Assembly (NCBI GenBank): GCA_026416585.1
Contig: JAOAEV010000067.1
Coordinates: forward strand, 1 to 34,412
Direction: 5' to 3'
Origin: Chlorobiota bacterium
GTDB taxonomy: Bacteria > Bacteroidota > Ignavibacteria > Kapaibacteriales > NICIL-2
DNA length: 34,412 nucleotides
Both the position numbers and the translations under genes were made by a program. Within the stretch, counting starts at the first letter, position 1. Every line of letters begins with the position of its first letter. Positions 18,925 through 27,746 of this stretch are shown one piece after another. The notes beneath the pieces are model-generated. The model ran no database searches, was not told the DNA's origin, and worked only from the letters and a program-made list of their open reading frames with translations.

Positions 18925-21114
18925 ATGCGACGACTAACCAAAGCAAGTTTCCCGTTCCTCAAACAGCGCGACGACAGCGAGTGCGGTACCACGTGTCTTG
19001 CCATGATCCTGCAGTGGTATGGTATTGACGACGTCCAGGCAGCACTGCGGGAAATTGCCGGCGTTTGGACATACGGTACCGATCTGCTGACGCTTGCACG
19101 AACCGCGGAACGCTTCGGCTTTCGTGCCGAGGGTGTGCGCATGCGCTACGAGCACTTGCTACAGGTGCCCCTGCCGCTTATCGCGCACTATCGCGGCAAC
19201 CACTTCGTGGTGGTCTATCGTGCAAACAATACCCATGTGTGGATTGCTGATCCTGCAATCGGTAAGGAAAAACTCACGCAGGAGGAATTCACCGCACGCT
19301 GGAATGGCATCGCTCTACTGCTCGAGCCATCTGCAGCATTGCACCCGCATGCAGACATTCTCGACATCATCGAGCGCTATCGCCAGCACCAGCGAACATT
19401 CGCTCAACTGATTTGGGGGCTTGTTCGCGAACGATTTCGCCGCCCGATTCTGGAAATTCTCCTGGCATCTTTCCTTTTAGCGCTGATGGGATTAGCACTA
19501 CCGCTGTTTACCCAGAGCATCATCGACAACGTACTGGTCGTCGGCAATAATGCGCTCTTAGTCGCTCTCGCTGTGGGAATGAGCATTATTGTCGTCATGC
19601 AGTTGGCACTGACCTATGTGCGGCAGGTGCTGTTGGCGCAGACACGTATCGAGTTTGAGTACGAATTTTTTGCACGCTTTTTTGAGCGGATGCTGAATTT
19701 GAGCCAGCGGTACTTCGACGCGCACAAGCGAGAGGATTTTATCCAACGCTTTCAGGAAAATATCAAACTTCGCAGCTTACTTTCCAGCGGTACGGTGCAA
19801 GCATTGCTCGATGTTGTGCTCGTACTTGTGCTGACCCCTATACTATGGTTTTACCATGCAGGACTTGGTGCCATTGCAACGGCAGTTGTGGTATTGTTTG
19901 CACTGACGACCGCTCTGTTTACGCCACGGTTGCGGACACTGCAGAACAAAGTTTTTGCCGAAAATGCTCGCACAATGGGTGCATTCCTCGATACACTGTT
20001 GGGGATGACCACCATCAAGCTGTTGGTGGCTGAGCTGCCCCGTCTTTGGCAATGGCGTGGAATTTACAAGTACACGCTCAACAAAGTGCATCGCACGATG
20101 CTTACGCAGGCGAGCATGAGCATCGTACTGCGCTCGCTGGTTGTGCTCGGTCAAGTTGCTATCTACTGGATCGGTGCTTGGATCAGTGCCGATGGAAGTC
20201 TCAGCGTTGGGCAGTACGTGTCGTTCATCGCCATTTTTGGGATTGTTCTCAACGCTTCGAACTCAATTGGTGAATTGTGGACCGTGCTGACTGAGTTAGG
20301 GGTCACCTTTGCACGGCTCGGTGACGTCTTACTCCAAGAGCCAGAAATCACCGATAGCGAGCAGCTACAACCGATGCCACCGCAGGCAGATATCTCTTTA
20401 CTCGATGTCAGCTTTGCATACACACCCCAATCGCCACCGGTTCTCCGCGGTATTTCTCTATGTATCCCCTACGGGTCACGTATCGGGATCGTTGGACGGA
20501 ACGGTTCCGGCAAGACGACGCTGGCAAAATTGCTCGTTCGACTCTACGACACATACACCGGCTCAATTACTATCGGTGGAATGGAGCTACGCTCAATTCA
20601 CCCATCGTCGCTTCGCAGGCACGTAGCGATGCTCCCTCAAGAACCGTACATTTTCGACGGCACCATCGCCGAGAACATCGCAATTGCCAAGCCCGACGCG
20701 ACAATGGATGAAATCGTCTGGGCTGCTCAGCAAGCAGAGTTACATGCGGATGTACAACGCTTCTATTTGGGCTACCATCAACGCGTTGGCAATTCTGGTG
20801 CGCAGCTATCCGGGGGGCAGCGTCTCAAGCTTGCGCTATCGCGCATCTTCCTTTCTAATGCCTCCATCTTGATACTCGATGAAGCCAGCAGCGCCCTCGA
20901 TGCCGTCAGCGAAGAGCGTATCATGCGAAACCTTTACGAGCATTTCACCGGGCGAACGATTATTTCAATTGCACACCGCATGACTACGTTGCAACATGTC
21001 GAGCGAATTTTGGTCCTTGATCGAGGTGAACTGGTCGAAGAAGGAACACACCGTGAATTGCTCGACCGACAGGGGCTATACTACCAGTTTCTGCGGACGT
21101 ACGTCGAGCTGTAA
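18925..21114 (+). CDS. Peptidase C39-containing ABC transporter (bacteriocin-type exporter)
   Basis: A 729-residue exporter with three domains. An N-terminal C39 peptidase cuts double-glycine leaders: Gln14 and Cys20 in KQRDDSECGTTCLA, His93 in GNHFVVVYRA, and Asp109 in WIADPAIG, so the catalytic set is complete. A six-helix ABC membrane domain spans about 170-470. The nucleotide-binding domain has Walker A GRNGSGKT (about 524-531), LSGGQ (about 628), ILILDEASSALD and the H-loop IAHR. These proteins cleave and export peptides or lead type I secretion. No precursor peptide with a GG leader, no HlyD-type adaptor and no TolC gene is visible nearby. ATG 18925 is 35 bases after purA. Confidence 0.95.
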   Translation: MRRLTKASFPFLKQRDDSECGTTCLAMILQWYGIDDVQAALREIAGVWTYGTDLLTLARTAERFGFRAEGVRMRYEHLLQVPLPLIAHYRGNHFVVVYRANNTHVWIADPAIGKEKLTQEEFTARWNGIALLLEPSAALHPHADILDIIERYRQHQRTFAQLIWGLVRERFRRPILEILLASFLLALMGLALPLFTQSIIDNVLVVGNNALLVALAVGMSIIVVMQLALTYVRQVLLAQTRIEFEYEFFARFFERMLNLSQRYFDAHKREDFIQRFQENIKLRSLLSSGTVQALLDVVLVLVLTPILWFYHAGLGAIATAVVVLFALTTALFTPRLRTLQNKVFAENARTMGAFLDTLLGMTTIKLLVAELPRLWQWRGIYKYTLNKVHRTMLTQASMSIVLRSLVVLGQVAIYWIGAWISADGSLSVGQYVSFIAIFGIVLNASNSIGELWTVLTELGVTFARLGDVLLQEPEITDSEQLQPMPPQADISLLDVSFAYTPQSPPVLRGISLCIPYGSRIGIVGRNGSGKTTLAKLLVRLYDTYTGSITIGGMELRSIHPSSLRRHVAMLPQEPYIFDGTIAENIAIAKPDATMDEIVWAAQQAELHADVQRFYLGYHQRVGNSGAQLSGGQRLKLALSRIFLSNASILILDEASSALDAVSEERIMRNLYEHFTGRTIISIAHRMTTLQHVERILVLDRGELVEEGTHRELLDRQGLYYQFLRTYVEL

Positions 21115-21144
21115 GCTGCCGCAAGCCAGTAGCAATACTGCCCC

Positions 21145-21152
21145 TATTTTCG
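21145..21152 (+). promoter_or_regulatory. Putative -7 promoter element (TATTTTCG) of the Nramp gene
   Basis: TATTTTCG fits TAnnTTYG and ends 29 bases before ATG 21182, implying a leader of about 25 bases. The same octamer occurs before the DUF2795 gene. No -33 TTTG seen. Confidence 0.35.
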
Positions 21153-21181
21153 CACGGTATAGTCCGTTTTCTCGATAACTG

Positions 21182-23074
21182 ATGGAATATTACCGGCGTG
21201 ACCACTTGGCAAGCGAGCACGTATCGCTGCCTGAAGTCCATCGAAGCGTGACAATACCTCAGACAGTGACCGGATGGAAACGATTACTCGCGTTTCTGGG
21301 TCCGGCATACCTTGTCAGCGTCGGATATATGGACCCCGGCAACTGGGCAACCGATCTGGAAGGTGGAGCCCGTTTCGGGTATTCTCTCCTGTGGGTGTTG
21401 CTGCTGGCAAATTTGATCGCATTGCTTGTGCAGACATTAGCAGCGCGGCTGGGCATTGCCAGCGGCCGAGATTTAGCGCAAGCATGTCGAGAGCAATATC
21501 CACGCCCAGTTGCATTCGCCCTATGGGTATTAGCAGAAATCGCGATTGCTGCGTGTGACTTGGCAGAACTTCTCGGTACCGCAATTGGATTGCATCTGCT
21601 GTTCGGCATACCGACTCTTGTTGGTGTCGTGATCACGGGTGCCGATTCCCTGCTGCTGCTGGCGATTCAGAATCTTGGGATTCGAAAGTTCGAGGCATTC
21701 ATCCTATCGCTGGTGTTCATCGTGGGTATGTGCTTTGTAGCGGAGTTGATCTTCGCCCAACCATCTGCTGCGCATATTGCGGCAGGCTTCATCCCTAACT
21801 TACCCGATGCTGCACTCTATGTTGCGCTTGGCATGATTGGTGCAACGGTGATGCCGCACAACCTGTATCTCCACTCTGCGCTGGTTCAGACACGAGCCTA
21901 CGACGAAACAGAATCAGGAAAGCGCCAAGCATGCCGCTACAACTTCGCCGATACTGCCATTGCACTCAATGCTGCATTTTTTGTGAATGCAGCAATCCTC
22001 ATTTTAGCAGCAGCCGTCTTTCACGCCCGTGGCATCGAGGTAACAGAATTAGAGCAGGCGCATGCCCTCCTTGCACCATTACTTGGTACCACGTTAGCCA
22101 GTACCGCCTTTGCCGTCGCACTCCTGGCCGCCGGTCAGAGCTCCACACTGACTGGTACACTCGCTGGGCAAATCGTCATGGAAGGGTTTATTCGCCTCCG
22201 TCTTCGCCCGATCGTGCGCCGCCTTATTACACGAGCAATTGCAATCGTCCCCGCCGTCGTTGTTCTGCTAACCACTGGGGAACACGGTACGTACCAGCTG
22301 CTGATCTTGAGCCAAGTCATACTGAGTCTCCAGCTGCCATTTGCAATCATACCGCTGGTGCATTTTACTTCCAGCCGCCACCTCATGGGTGCATTAGCGA
22401 ATCCCCTGTGGGTTCGGATACTCGGTTGGATTGCAGCATCGATTGTGGTGGTGCTCAATATCCGACTGGCACTTACAACTCTTTCGGCGTGGATTGTCAC
22501 CAGCCACTCGGTACTGCTCGACATCGTTGTGCTCATCGGTGCAATCGCGTTAGCAATTCTGCTGGGTGCAACACTGCTGATCCCAATTCTTCGGCGGTGG
22601 CGACATGTACCGACTCCATCATGGCATCATGTTTTGGCGGCTGTTGAATCTGCTCTCAACTCACACCCGCAATACCGCACGATCGCTGCCGCCATTGCAC
22701 ACGACGAGAAAGACCCCCTCGTGATGCAACATGCCGTTGCATTAGCACGGGAGCATAATGCACGGGTAGTGTTACTGCACGTCGTCGAAGGCGCGGTCGG
22801 AACCGTGTATCCAACTGCATATGACGCCGAAGCACGGGCCGACGAAGCATATCTAACGGACCTGTGCCGCTCGATTGCCGATCGTGGCGTTGAATGCACA
22901 AGCCTCATCGGTTATGGGAACGTCCCCCGCGAGCTGGTACGGATGGTTCGTCAGTGTGGTGCTGACATTCTGATTATGGGTGGGCACCGCCATCGAGGCT
23001 TGAGTGACGTGTTGTTCGGTGCAACAATTTCGCCCGTGCGTCACTCGCTGGATATTCCCGTTGTGATTGTCTAA
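21182..23074 (+). CDS. Nramp-family divalent metal transporter fused to a UspA domain
   Basis: A proton-coupled importer of manganese or iron (Nramp/MntH) in the inner membrane, with a C-terminal universal-stress domain. Helix 1 has the metal-binding DPGN (51-54). Helix 6 has [13 protein letters not shown] with Ala221 and Met224; the Met marks transition-metal rather than magnesium or aluminium transport. The Nramp core ends near residue 480. Residues from about 510 form the Usp domain ([37 protein letters not shown]). The Usp ATP motif G-x2-G-x9-G(S/T) is altered: Arg replaces the second Gly and Ala the final Ser/Thr, so ATP binding is doubtful. ATG 21182 is the family-consistent start. Confidence 0.92.
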   Translation: MEYYRRDHLASEHVSLPEVHRSVTIPQTVTGWKRLLAFLGPAYLVSVGYMDPGNWATDLEGGARFGYSLLWVLLLANLIALLVQTLAARLGIASGRDLAQACREQYPRPVAFALWVLAEIAIAACDLAELLGTAIGLHLLFGIPTLVGVVITGADSLLLLAIQNLGIRKFEAFILSLVFIVGMCFVAELIFAQPSAAHIAAGFIPNLPDAALYVALGMIGATVMPHNLYLHSALVQTRAYDETESGKRQACRYNFADTAIALNAAFFVNAAILILAAAVFHARGIEVTELEQAHALLAPLLGTTLASTAFAVALLAAGQSSTLTGTLAGQIVMEGFIRLRLRPIVRRLITRAIAIVPAVVVLLTTGEHGTYQLLILSQVILSLQLPFAIIPLVHFTSSRHLMGALANPLWVRILGWIAASIVVVLNIRLALTTLSAWIVTSHSVLLDIVVLIGAIALAILLGATLLIPILRRWRHVPTPSWHHVLAAVESALNSHPQYRTIAAAIAHDEKDPLVMQHAVALAREHNARVVLLHVVEGAVGTVYPTAYDAEARADEAYLTDLCRSIADRGVECTSLIGYGNVPRELVRMVRQCGADILIMGGHRHRGLSDVLFGATISPVRHSLDIPVVIV

Positions 23075-23091
23075 AAACGGAGGCGGCTACG

Positions 23092-23415
23092 ATGCGATTT
23101 GGCTTTCGCCGCCCCTCTCTTCGCAAACGTATTGCCGCTCGAACCTCATGGAAACGCTATGTTCGTCACTCTATGGGGTTGAAAGTGCCCCGTGGATGGA
23201 GCTGGTTGACCAATCCGCGCCGTACAGTGTACAACCGCATCTACACACGAACAACCCGTCCGACCTGCGTTATCGTATTGCTTATAGTGACAATGCTTCT
23301 TGCTGTAGCCTTTATTGGTGCATGGACACTCGTTGGCGTTGCGACTGCAACCAGCGCTAAGGGAGAACTGAAGGCGGTTGCCACCAAGCAACGATATGTG
23401 CCGGCTTCGGAATGA
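23092..23415 (+). CDS. Small basic single-pass membrane protein, unknown function
   Basis: A 107-residue protein whose first half is strikingly basic (RFGFRRPSLRKRIAARTSWK) with a central pattern GWSWLTNPRRTVYNRIYTRTT-like that recalls short conserved proteins of unknown role. A membrane helix follows at about residues 62-88 (VIVLLIVTMLLAVAFIG), with a short outer tail. It has a clear GGAGG site (23079-23083) eight bases before ATG 23092 and starts 17 bases after the Nramp gene, so it is very likely translated and cotranscribed. Its last 59 coding bases overlap the convergent methyltransferase gene. No function is assigned. Confidence 0.7.
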   Translation: MRFGFRRPSLRKRIAARTSWKRYVRHSMGLKVPRGWSWLTNPRRTVYNRIYTRTTRPTCVIVLLIVTMLLAVAFIGAWTLVGVATATSAKGELKAVATKQRYVPASE

Positions 23416-24238
23416 TACGATTGGCAAGCGCATCCACAGCACGCCAGAGCCAATGTGGAAGAATCCCCAGCACAACATGGGTGCGCAGAAGCGTCAGTGC
23501 TTTGTTACCGAAGATTTCGTATCCAAACTGCGTACCCGGCAAATACTGCCCAAGCCGGTGCTCATCGAAACTGTTCAGATGGGCGTGTATCGGTGTCGGG
23601 CGGTTACAGTGGATGCACAGCACATAGCGAATGCGTTCCCGGTAGGGAGTCGATACGATAACACGCCCACCAGCTCGAACAACGCGCAGCATTTCTTCGA
23701 GCGCGCGTTCAGGTTCCGGCAGGTGTTCAATGACCTCAGAGGCAACGACACAGTCGAACGTTGCATCAGCAAAGGGAATGCGTTCGGAAAGTGCAACAAC
23801 CGCGACATGGTGCTGATCGGGGGTTTGCTCCAATGAACGCTGGGGATTCCGCCGATTCGCATCAAGCGAACACACCGCAACACCTCGTGGGACGAGAGTT
23901 TTTGCAAGCCATCCATTTCCACAACCGACATCGAGCACAACCTGTGCAGAGCGTGGGATACGCCGTAAAATCGCTTCGCGCAATCGGCGTTCGTCATGCG
24001 CAGTTGCTCGATCCCGCTCTTCAAAGTAGTCAAATAGCTCTGCATCACGCTGATAATGTTCGGCGAAATGACGTTCGACTTCGCTCAGGCGGCGCGGCAA
24101 AAAAATTGGAACATTCCCTTCGACTTCGATGATCTCCCCGCTGGATGTGCGCAATGTGCCATCGGCATCCCACATCAATAGCTCGCCTGTGTCAGGGTGA
24201 CGCAATCGGTTCGCTAACGGGTGTCCCAACCAGCGCAT
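23357..24238 (-). CDS. Class I SAM-dependent methyltransferase
   Basis: A 293-residue methyltransferase of the Methyltransf_11/UbiG type. An N-terminal Trm112-like segment (HPDTGELLMWDADGTL, VEGNVPIFLP; about residues 14-50) precedes the Rossmann domain. SAM motif I is VVLDVGCGNGW at 100-110. The acidic residue ending strand 2 lies in CSLDAN, and the post-motif region is FDCVVASEVIEHLPEPERAL. ATG 24238 shares its A with the TGA of the outer-membrane protein gene (TGATG), which points to coupling; a GTG at 24271 is less likely. The 3' end overlaps the small basic protein gene by 59 bases. Substrate unknown; similar proteins modify lipids, quinones or glycans. Confidence 0.88.
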   Translation of the reverse strand: MRWLGHPLANRLRHPDTGELLMWDADGTLRTSSGEIIEVEGNVPIFLPRRLSEVERHFAEHYQRDAELFDYFEERDRATAHDERRLREAILRRIPRSAQVVLDVGCGNGWLAKTLVPRGVAVCSLDANRRNPQRSLEQTPDQHHVAVVALSERIPFADATFDCVVASEVIEHLPEPERALEEMLRVVRAGGRVIVSTPYRERIRYVLCIHCNRPTPIHAHLNSFDEHRLGQYLPGTQFGYEIFGNKALTLLRTHVVLGILPHWLWRAVDALANRIIPKPAHIVAWWQPPSVLP

Positions 24239-25890
24239 CAATATCCCAAGCGAAGTTGGACCCACCACCACCAGCGATCCAGTGGCATATTACCACCTGT
24301 GCGCAGCACGTACTCGGCTCGGATGTCAACAAATACATTGACGATTGGTTCGAGGGAAATCCACGCTTGAAAATGCCGTGTATGACTGACATTGCCACGT
24401 AAAAAGCGATTGCCAACTGCAAAGGGTTCCGGCAAGGCATCACCATCACCACGTGTGGCATCACCTCCGACATTTCCCACCGGTACCGCGACTGCTGTGC
24501 CTGGCACCAATGCTGTGAGAATGCGCCCAGCACTATCGAGCCAATTTTCGCCCCACCGAAGGTAATCAAATCGTGCAGCAAAACGCAGTCGGGGCGCCAG
24601 CCACAAAATTCCTGCAAGCGTCCAGCGGTCGCTATTGGGTTGCTGCAATGCACCGAGGATCTCCCCCTGCGAGGTCCACGAATTGACAATCGTTCGATGC
24701 GAGTACACAAAAGGATTGATACGAACGTACTCGCCGACGACGATTACAGGCGTAGCACCTGAGCCGAGCCGCTGTGCTAATCCGATTTGCCAGGCATACT
24801 TGTTGTTGTTGCCGTGTGCACTTGTATCGGTCAGTGTGCTGAACGAGATGTCATCGGCGAGGATAGTGCCATACACCAGCATTCCGTCAAGCGGTCGCCA
24901 TGCTGTTTCGACGGCGAGCAAGGAATTGTCGCGTTCGTTGCGTTCTGTGCTCGTCAAACCTGACGACACGTAAAAACCAAGCGGATTCAAGTAGCTGATA
25001 TCAAGGCCGCGTCCGGAGTACACTATAGCATCGGAAATTGCTACCGATACTCGATCGGCAGGATCGAATTGCACGCGGTGAGCAGCAACGAACTTTGTCG
25101 GAACATCTCGACCAGTGATATCGCTGCCAATAGCGGCACCGTGGAGGTAGCTAAAACGCACACTCCCATATCGCACATCCACCAGCAGATGATCCAGGAG
25201 CGGTTGATTCACTGAGAGTAACAAACCACCGAGCGGTGAATACCCCCACCCGACGACATCACGACCGATTCGTATCCGTCCGAGAGAGCCTTCATGCTGT
25301 AAAGCGCCAATTGTGCGGTCGTAGAACGAACGTTGATCAAGAAAAAGCCGCTGCGCACGAGCCATGTCGGGATCAGTTATTGCGACTCGGTAGGGATCGC
25401 CTCGGAAAAGCGCACCGTTCGCAAGATCAAGCACAAAGCTCCAATGGCTCGCTATCTGTCCAATTGCGCGCAGACTGAGCCGCCCAGTAGCTAACATTTC
25501 GCTGGCATTCCACTGAAGCAAGCCACCTCGCCCATAACCAGATGCATCCACTCGGACGGCGATGACACTATCACGCACGGTAGCAAGTGCACGTCGTCCG
25601 CTCAGGTGTGAGGGCATCTGCCAGCTCAACCGTGTCGTATCGCCCAGTGGTGCATAGTATGCACGCACGTACCGGCAAAATGTATCGAGCGCTGTCGGAT
25701 GAAAAAACAACTCGCCCAACCGCGGCGGCAGCACGCTCGCACTACCTATCGAACGTTCACCATTGAGCATTTGCAACAAGAGGAGATCCCCGCTGGTTGG
25801 TTCATTGCTCATGTCGGCATTTTGTGCATGCACAACGATGCTGACTACCAGAAGCATGCAAACTGCTTTTGCAACATGCCTACTCGGCAT
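24238..25890 (-). CDS. Outer-membrane beta-barrel protein (Wzi/capsule-assembly-like)
   Basis: A 550-residue exported protein. The signal peptide is basic then hydrophobic (VAKAVCMLLVVSIVVHAQ), with likely cleavage near residue 23. The remainder is rich in alternating polar and hydrophobic strands with aromatic ends (SLRAIGQIASHWSFVLDL, RIRIGRDVVGWGYSPLGG, LLVDVRYGSVRFSYLHGA) and ends with aromatic WWWWVQLRLGY. This is typical of outer-membrane barrels closed by a C-terminal aromatic residue. The GWGYSPLGG and LDISYLNPLGFY segments recall the capsule-assembly Wzi family, but this is tentative. ATG 25890 overlaps the fabF end by 11 bases; TTG 25932 is an unlikely alternative. Confidence 0.8.
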   Translation of the reverse strand: MPSRHVAKAVCMLLVVSIVVHAQNADMSNEPTSGDLLLLQMLNGERSIGSASVLPPRLGELFFHPTALDTFCRYVRAYYAPLGDTTRLSWQMPSHLSGRRALATVRDSVIAVRVDASGYGRGGLLQWNASEMLATGRLSLRAIGQIASHWSFVLDLANGALFRGDPYRVAITDPDMARAQRLFLDQRSFYDRTIGALQHEGSLGRIRIGRDVVGWGYSPLGGLLLSVNQPLLDHLLVDVRYGSVRFSYLHGAAIGSDITGRDVPTKFVAAHRVQFDPADRVSVAISDAIVYSGRGLDISYLNPLGFYVSSGLTSTERNERDNSLLAVETAWRPLDGMLVYGTILADDISFSTLTDTSAHGNNNKYAWQIGLAQRLGSGATPVIVVGEYVRINPFVYSHRTIVNSWTSQGEILGALQQPNSDRWTLAGILWLAPRLRFAARFDYLRWGENWLDSAGRILTALVPGTAVAVPVGNVGGDATRGDGDALPEPFAVGNRFLRGNVSHTRHFQAWISLEPIVNVFVDIRAEYVLRTGGNMPLDRWWWWVQLRLGY

Positions 25891-27127
25891 AACGACAGAA
25901 TGCAATGATGGCGTTGTGTCCTCCGAAACCAAACGTGTTACTGAGCGCTACTTCAATTCGACGCCCGCGCGCGCCGTGATCGGTCACATCGAGCCGTGGA
26001 TCAACGTCTGGGTCGCGTTCGGTGATATTGATTGTCGGTGGTACGGTTTGGTGAAGGATTGCCAACACCGTTGCAATCGCTTCGATGGCACCGGCAGCAC
26101 CGAGTAGATGACCGGTCATGGATTTGGTGGCACTTGTGCTGAGTCGCTCGACGTAGTCACCAAAAAAGTCCACGATTGCCTTTGCTTCGGCTGGATCGCC
26201 GACGGGGGTCGAGGTTGCGTGCAAGTTGATATAGTCCACATCCGATGGTTGCAAGCCGGCTTCACGCAAGCACTCGGTGAGTGCAAGTTTGATACCGATA
26301 CCCTCGGGATGTCCTGCCGTGATGTGGTAGGCATCGGCGGTTGCACCCGTACCGACAACTTCAGCATAAATGCGAGCACCGCGTCGGCGTGCATGTTCGA
26401 GTTCTTCGAGTAGTAATGCTCCTGCTCCTTCACCAAGGACGAAGCCATCGCGATTACGATCGAATGGTCGTGATGCGCTCTGCGGTGAATCGTTTCGTTC
26501 CGACAGTGCTTTCATCGCACCAAAGCCGCCAATCGCCGATGGCGTTACCGATGCTTCCGACCCACCAGCAATAATTGCATCGGCTTTGCCGAGTCGAATG
26601 TAATTGAACGCTTCGATGATGCTGTGTGATGACGACGCACACGCCGAAACAGCACAAAAGTTTGGTCCACGAAATCCATACCGGATCGAGATCAGACCAG
26701 CAGCCATATCACTGATCATCTTCGGGATAAATAGCGGACTAAAACGCGGAGTGCCATCTCCGCAATAGTAGCCACCAATTTGCTCTTCGAGCGTGACCAA
26801 ACCGCCGATACCGGAGGACCAAATAACACCGATTCGGTCACGATCGACACGATTAAGATCGAGTTGAGCGGCGGTGATGCATTCGTGGGCAGCAGCCAAG
26901 GCATATTGGCAAAAAGGATCGGTGCGTGACACTTCGCGTTTATCCATCACAGACAGCGGATCAAATCCCTTGACTTCGCAGGCAAACTGCGTGCGGAATT
27001 TCGACGCATCGAACCGTGTGATCGGACCAGCGCCACTTCTGCCGGCGCGCAGCCCTTCCCAGTATTCAGCTACGGAATTGCCGATTGGCGTCAGTGCACC
27101 AAGACCGGTGATGACAACTCGTCGCAT
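25880..27127 (-). CDS. fabF: Beta-ketoacyl-[acyl-carrier-protein] synthase II
   Basis: Condenses malonyl-ACP with acyl-ACP in fatty-acid elongation. The thiolase-fold protein of about 415 residues has the catalytic Cys163 in VSACASSSHS, His303 in NLHATSTPVGD, and Lys335/His340 in TKSMTGHLLGAAG. The gatekeeper NTFGFGGHNA is near the C-terminus. The start MRRVVITGLGALTP at ATG 27127 fits the family; ATG 27160 would add eleven residues. A near-promoter TATTCTTG at 27166-27173 would favour the shorter form. No acpP, fabD or fabG is adjacent; instead the outer-membrane protein gene overlaps its end, so this copy sits outside a fab cluster. Confidence 0.96.
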   Translation of the reverse strand: MRRVVITGLGALTPIGNSVAEYWEGLRAGRSGAGPITRFDASKFRTQFACEVKGFDPLSVMDKREVSRTDPFCQYALAAAHECITAAQLDLNRVDRDRIGVIWSSGIGGLVTLEEQIGGYYCGDGTPRFSPLFIPKMISDMAAGLISIRYGFRGPNFCAVSACASSSHSIIEAFNYIRLGKADAIIAGGSEASVTPSAIGGFGAMKALSERNDSPQSASRPFDRNRDGFVLGEGAGALLLEELEHARRRGARIYAEVVGTGATADAYHITAGHPEGIGIKLALTECLREAGLQPSDVDYINLHATSTPVGDPAEAKAIVDFFGDYVERLSTSATKSMTGHLLGAAGAIEAIATVLAILHQTVPPTINITERDPDVDPRLDVTDHGARGRRIEVALSNTFGFGGHNAIIAFCRYAE

Positions 27128-27190
27128 AGATGCATTCAGTTTGTTTTTCAAGTACGACATGTCTGCAAGAATACAAAACGCAGGCAGAAG

Positions 27191-27736
27191 CTATCGCGAG
27201 CGCGCGGTGAAGAGCAATAGCAGCGTCGTTGCCACCGACGCTACAACGATCACGGGTTCGAGCACATCATCCCACAGCGAGCGCGGTGGCGACGGAACAG
27301 GGCTCGATGTGAGCTCCGATCGCGGCAGCTCGACACGCAGTATCTCCTCACGTGCCAGCGTATCTGTGTGCTGATATGTAGTGCGGTATGTTTCCTCTGG
27401 ACCCAGGGCACGCAAGTCAACGGTGATGGTTCGCACCAGCATATCGCGCTGCGTCGGATGAAGAGCATATCGTACAGCACAATCAGCAATCGCGACGACA
27501 CAGCGCGCGTCATCAGCAACAGTTTTCCCCATCGCCATCCACTTTTCGACCACCAGCCAACGAGCCACCGATCGGTACGGCACAACAGCAATCGTGTCAC
27601 AGCGGACGGAAGGCGCCAGCTCGTGGACTGCATACGCAACCATCGAATCAAGCAACAAAAAGTTCGTGCGCACTTGTGCAGTGGCCAGCCCTACTGCCAA
27701 AACCCACACCGCCACAATCGATATTGAGCGATTCAT
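27191..27736 (-). CDS. Secreted or envelope-anchored protein of unknown function
   Basis: A 181-residue protein not recognised as a known family. The N-terminus is a typical signal peptide (ISIVAVWVLAVGLATAQ). The middle alternates short strands (CDTIAVVPYRSVARWLVVEK, VRTITVDLRALG). A Pro/Ser-rich linker (SSPVPSPPRS) leads to a C-terminal hydrophobic helix (EPVIVVASVATTLLLLF) with a basic end TARSR. It would therefore cross the inner membrane at its C-terminus with the body in the periplasm. ATG 27736 has AAAGGA six bases upstream. It follows the DUF3108 gene by ten bases, so the two exported proteins may work together (inference). Confidence 0.75.
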   Translation of the reverse strand: MNRSISIVAVWVLAVGLATAQVRTNFLLLDSMVAYAVHELAPSVRCDTIAVVPYRSVARWLVVEKWMAMGKTVADDARCVVAIADCAVRYALHPTQRDMLVRTITVDLRALGPEETYRTTYQHTDTLAREEILRVELPRSELTSSPVPSPPRSLWDDVLEPVIVVASVATTLLLLFTARSR

Positions 27737-27746
27737 CGCCAGTCCT

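Noticed and set aside
21931-22647. 238-residue plus-strand frame inside the Nramp gene
   Set aside because: Out-of-frame reading of an intact transporter gene; Pro/Cys/Arg-rich with no hydrophobic pattern.
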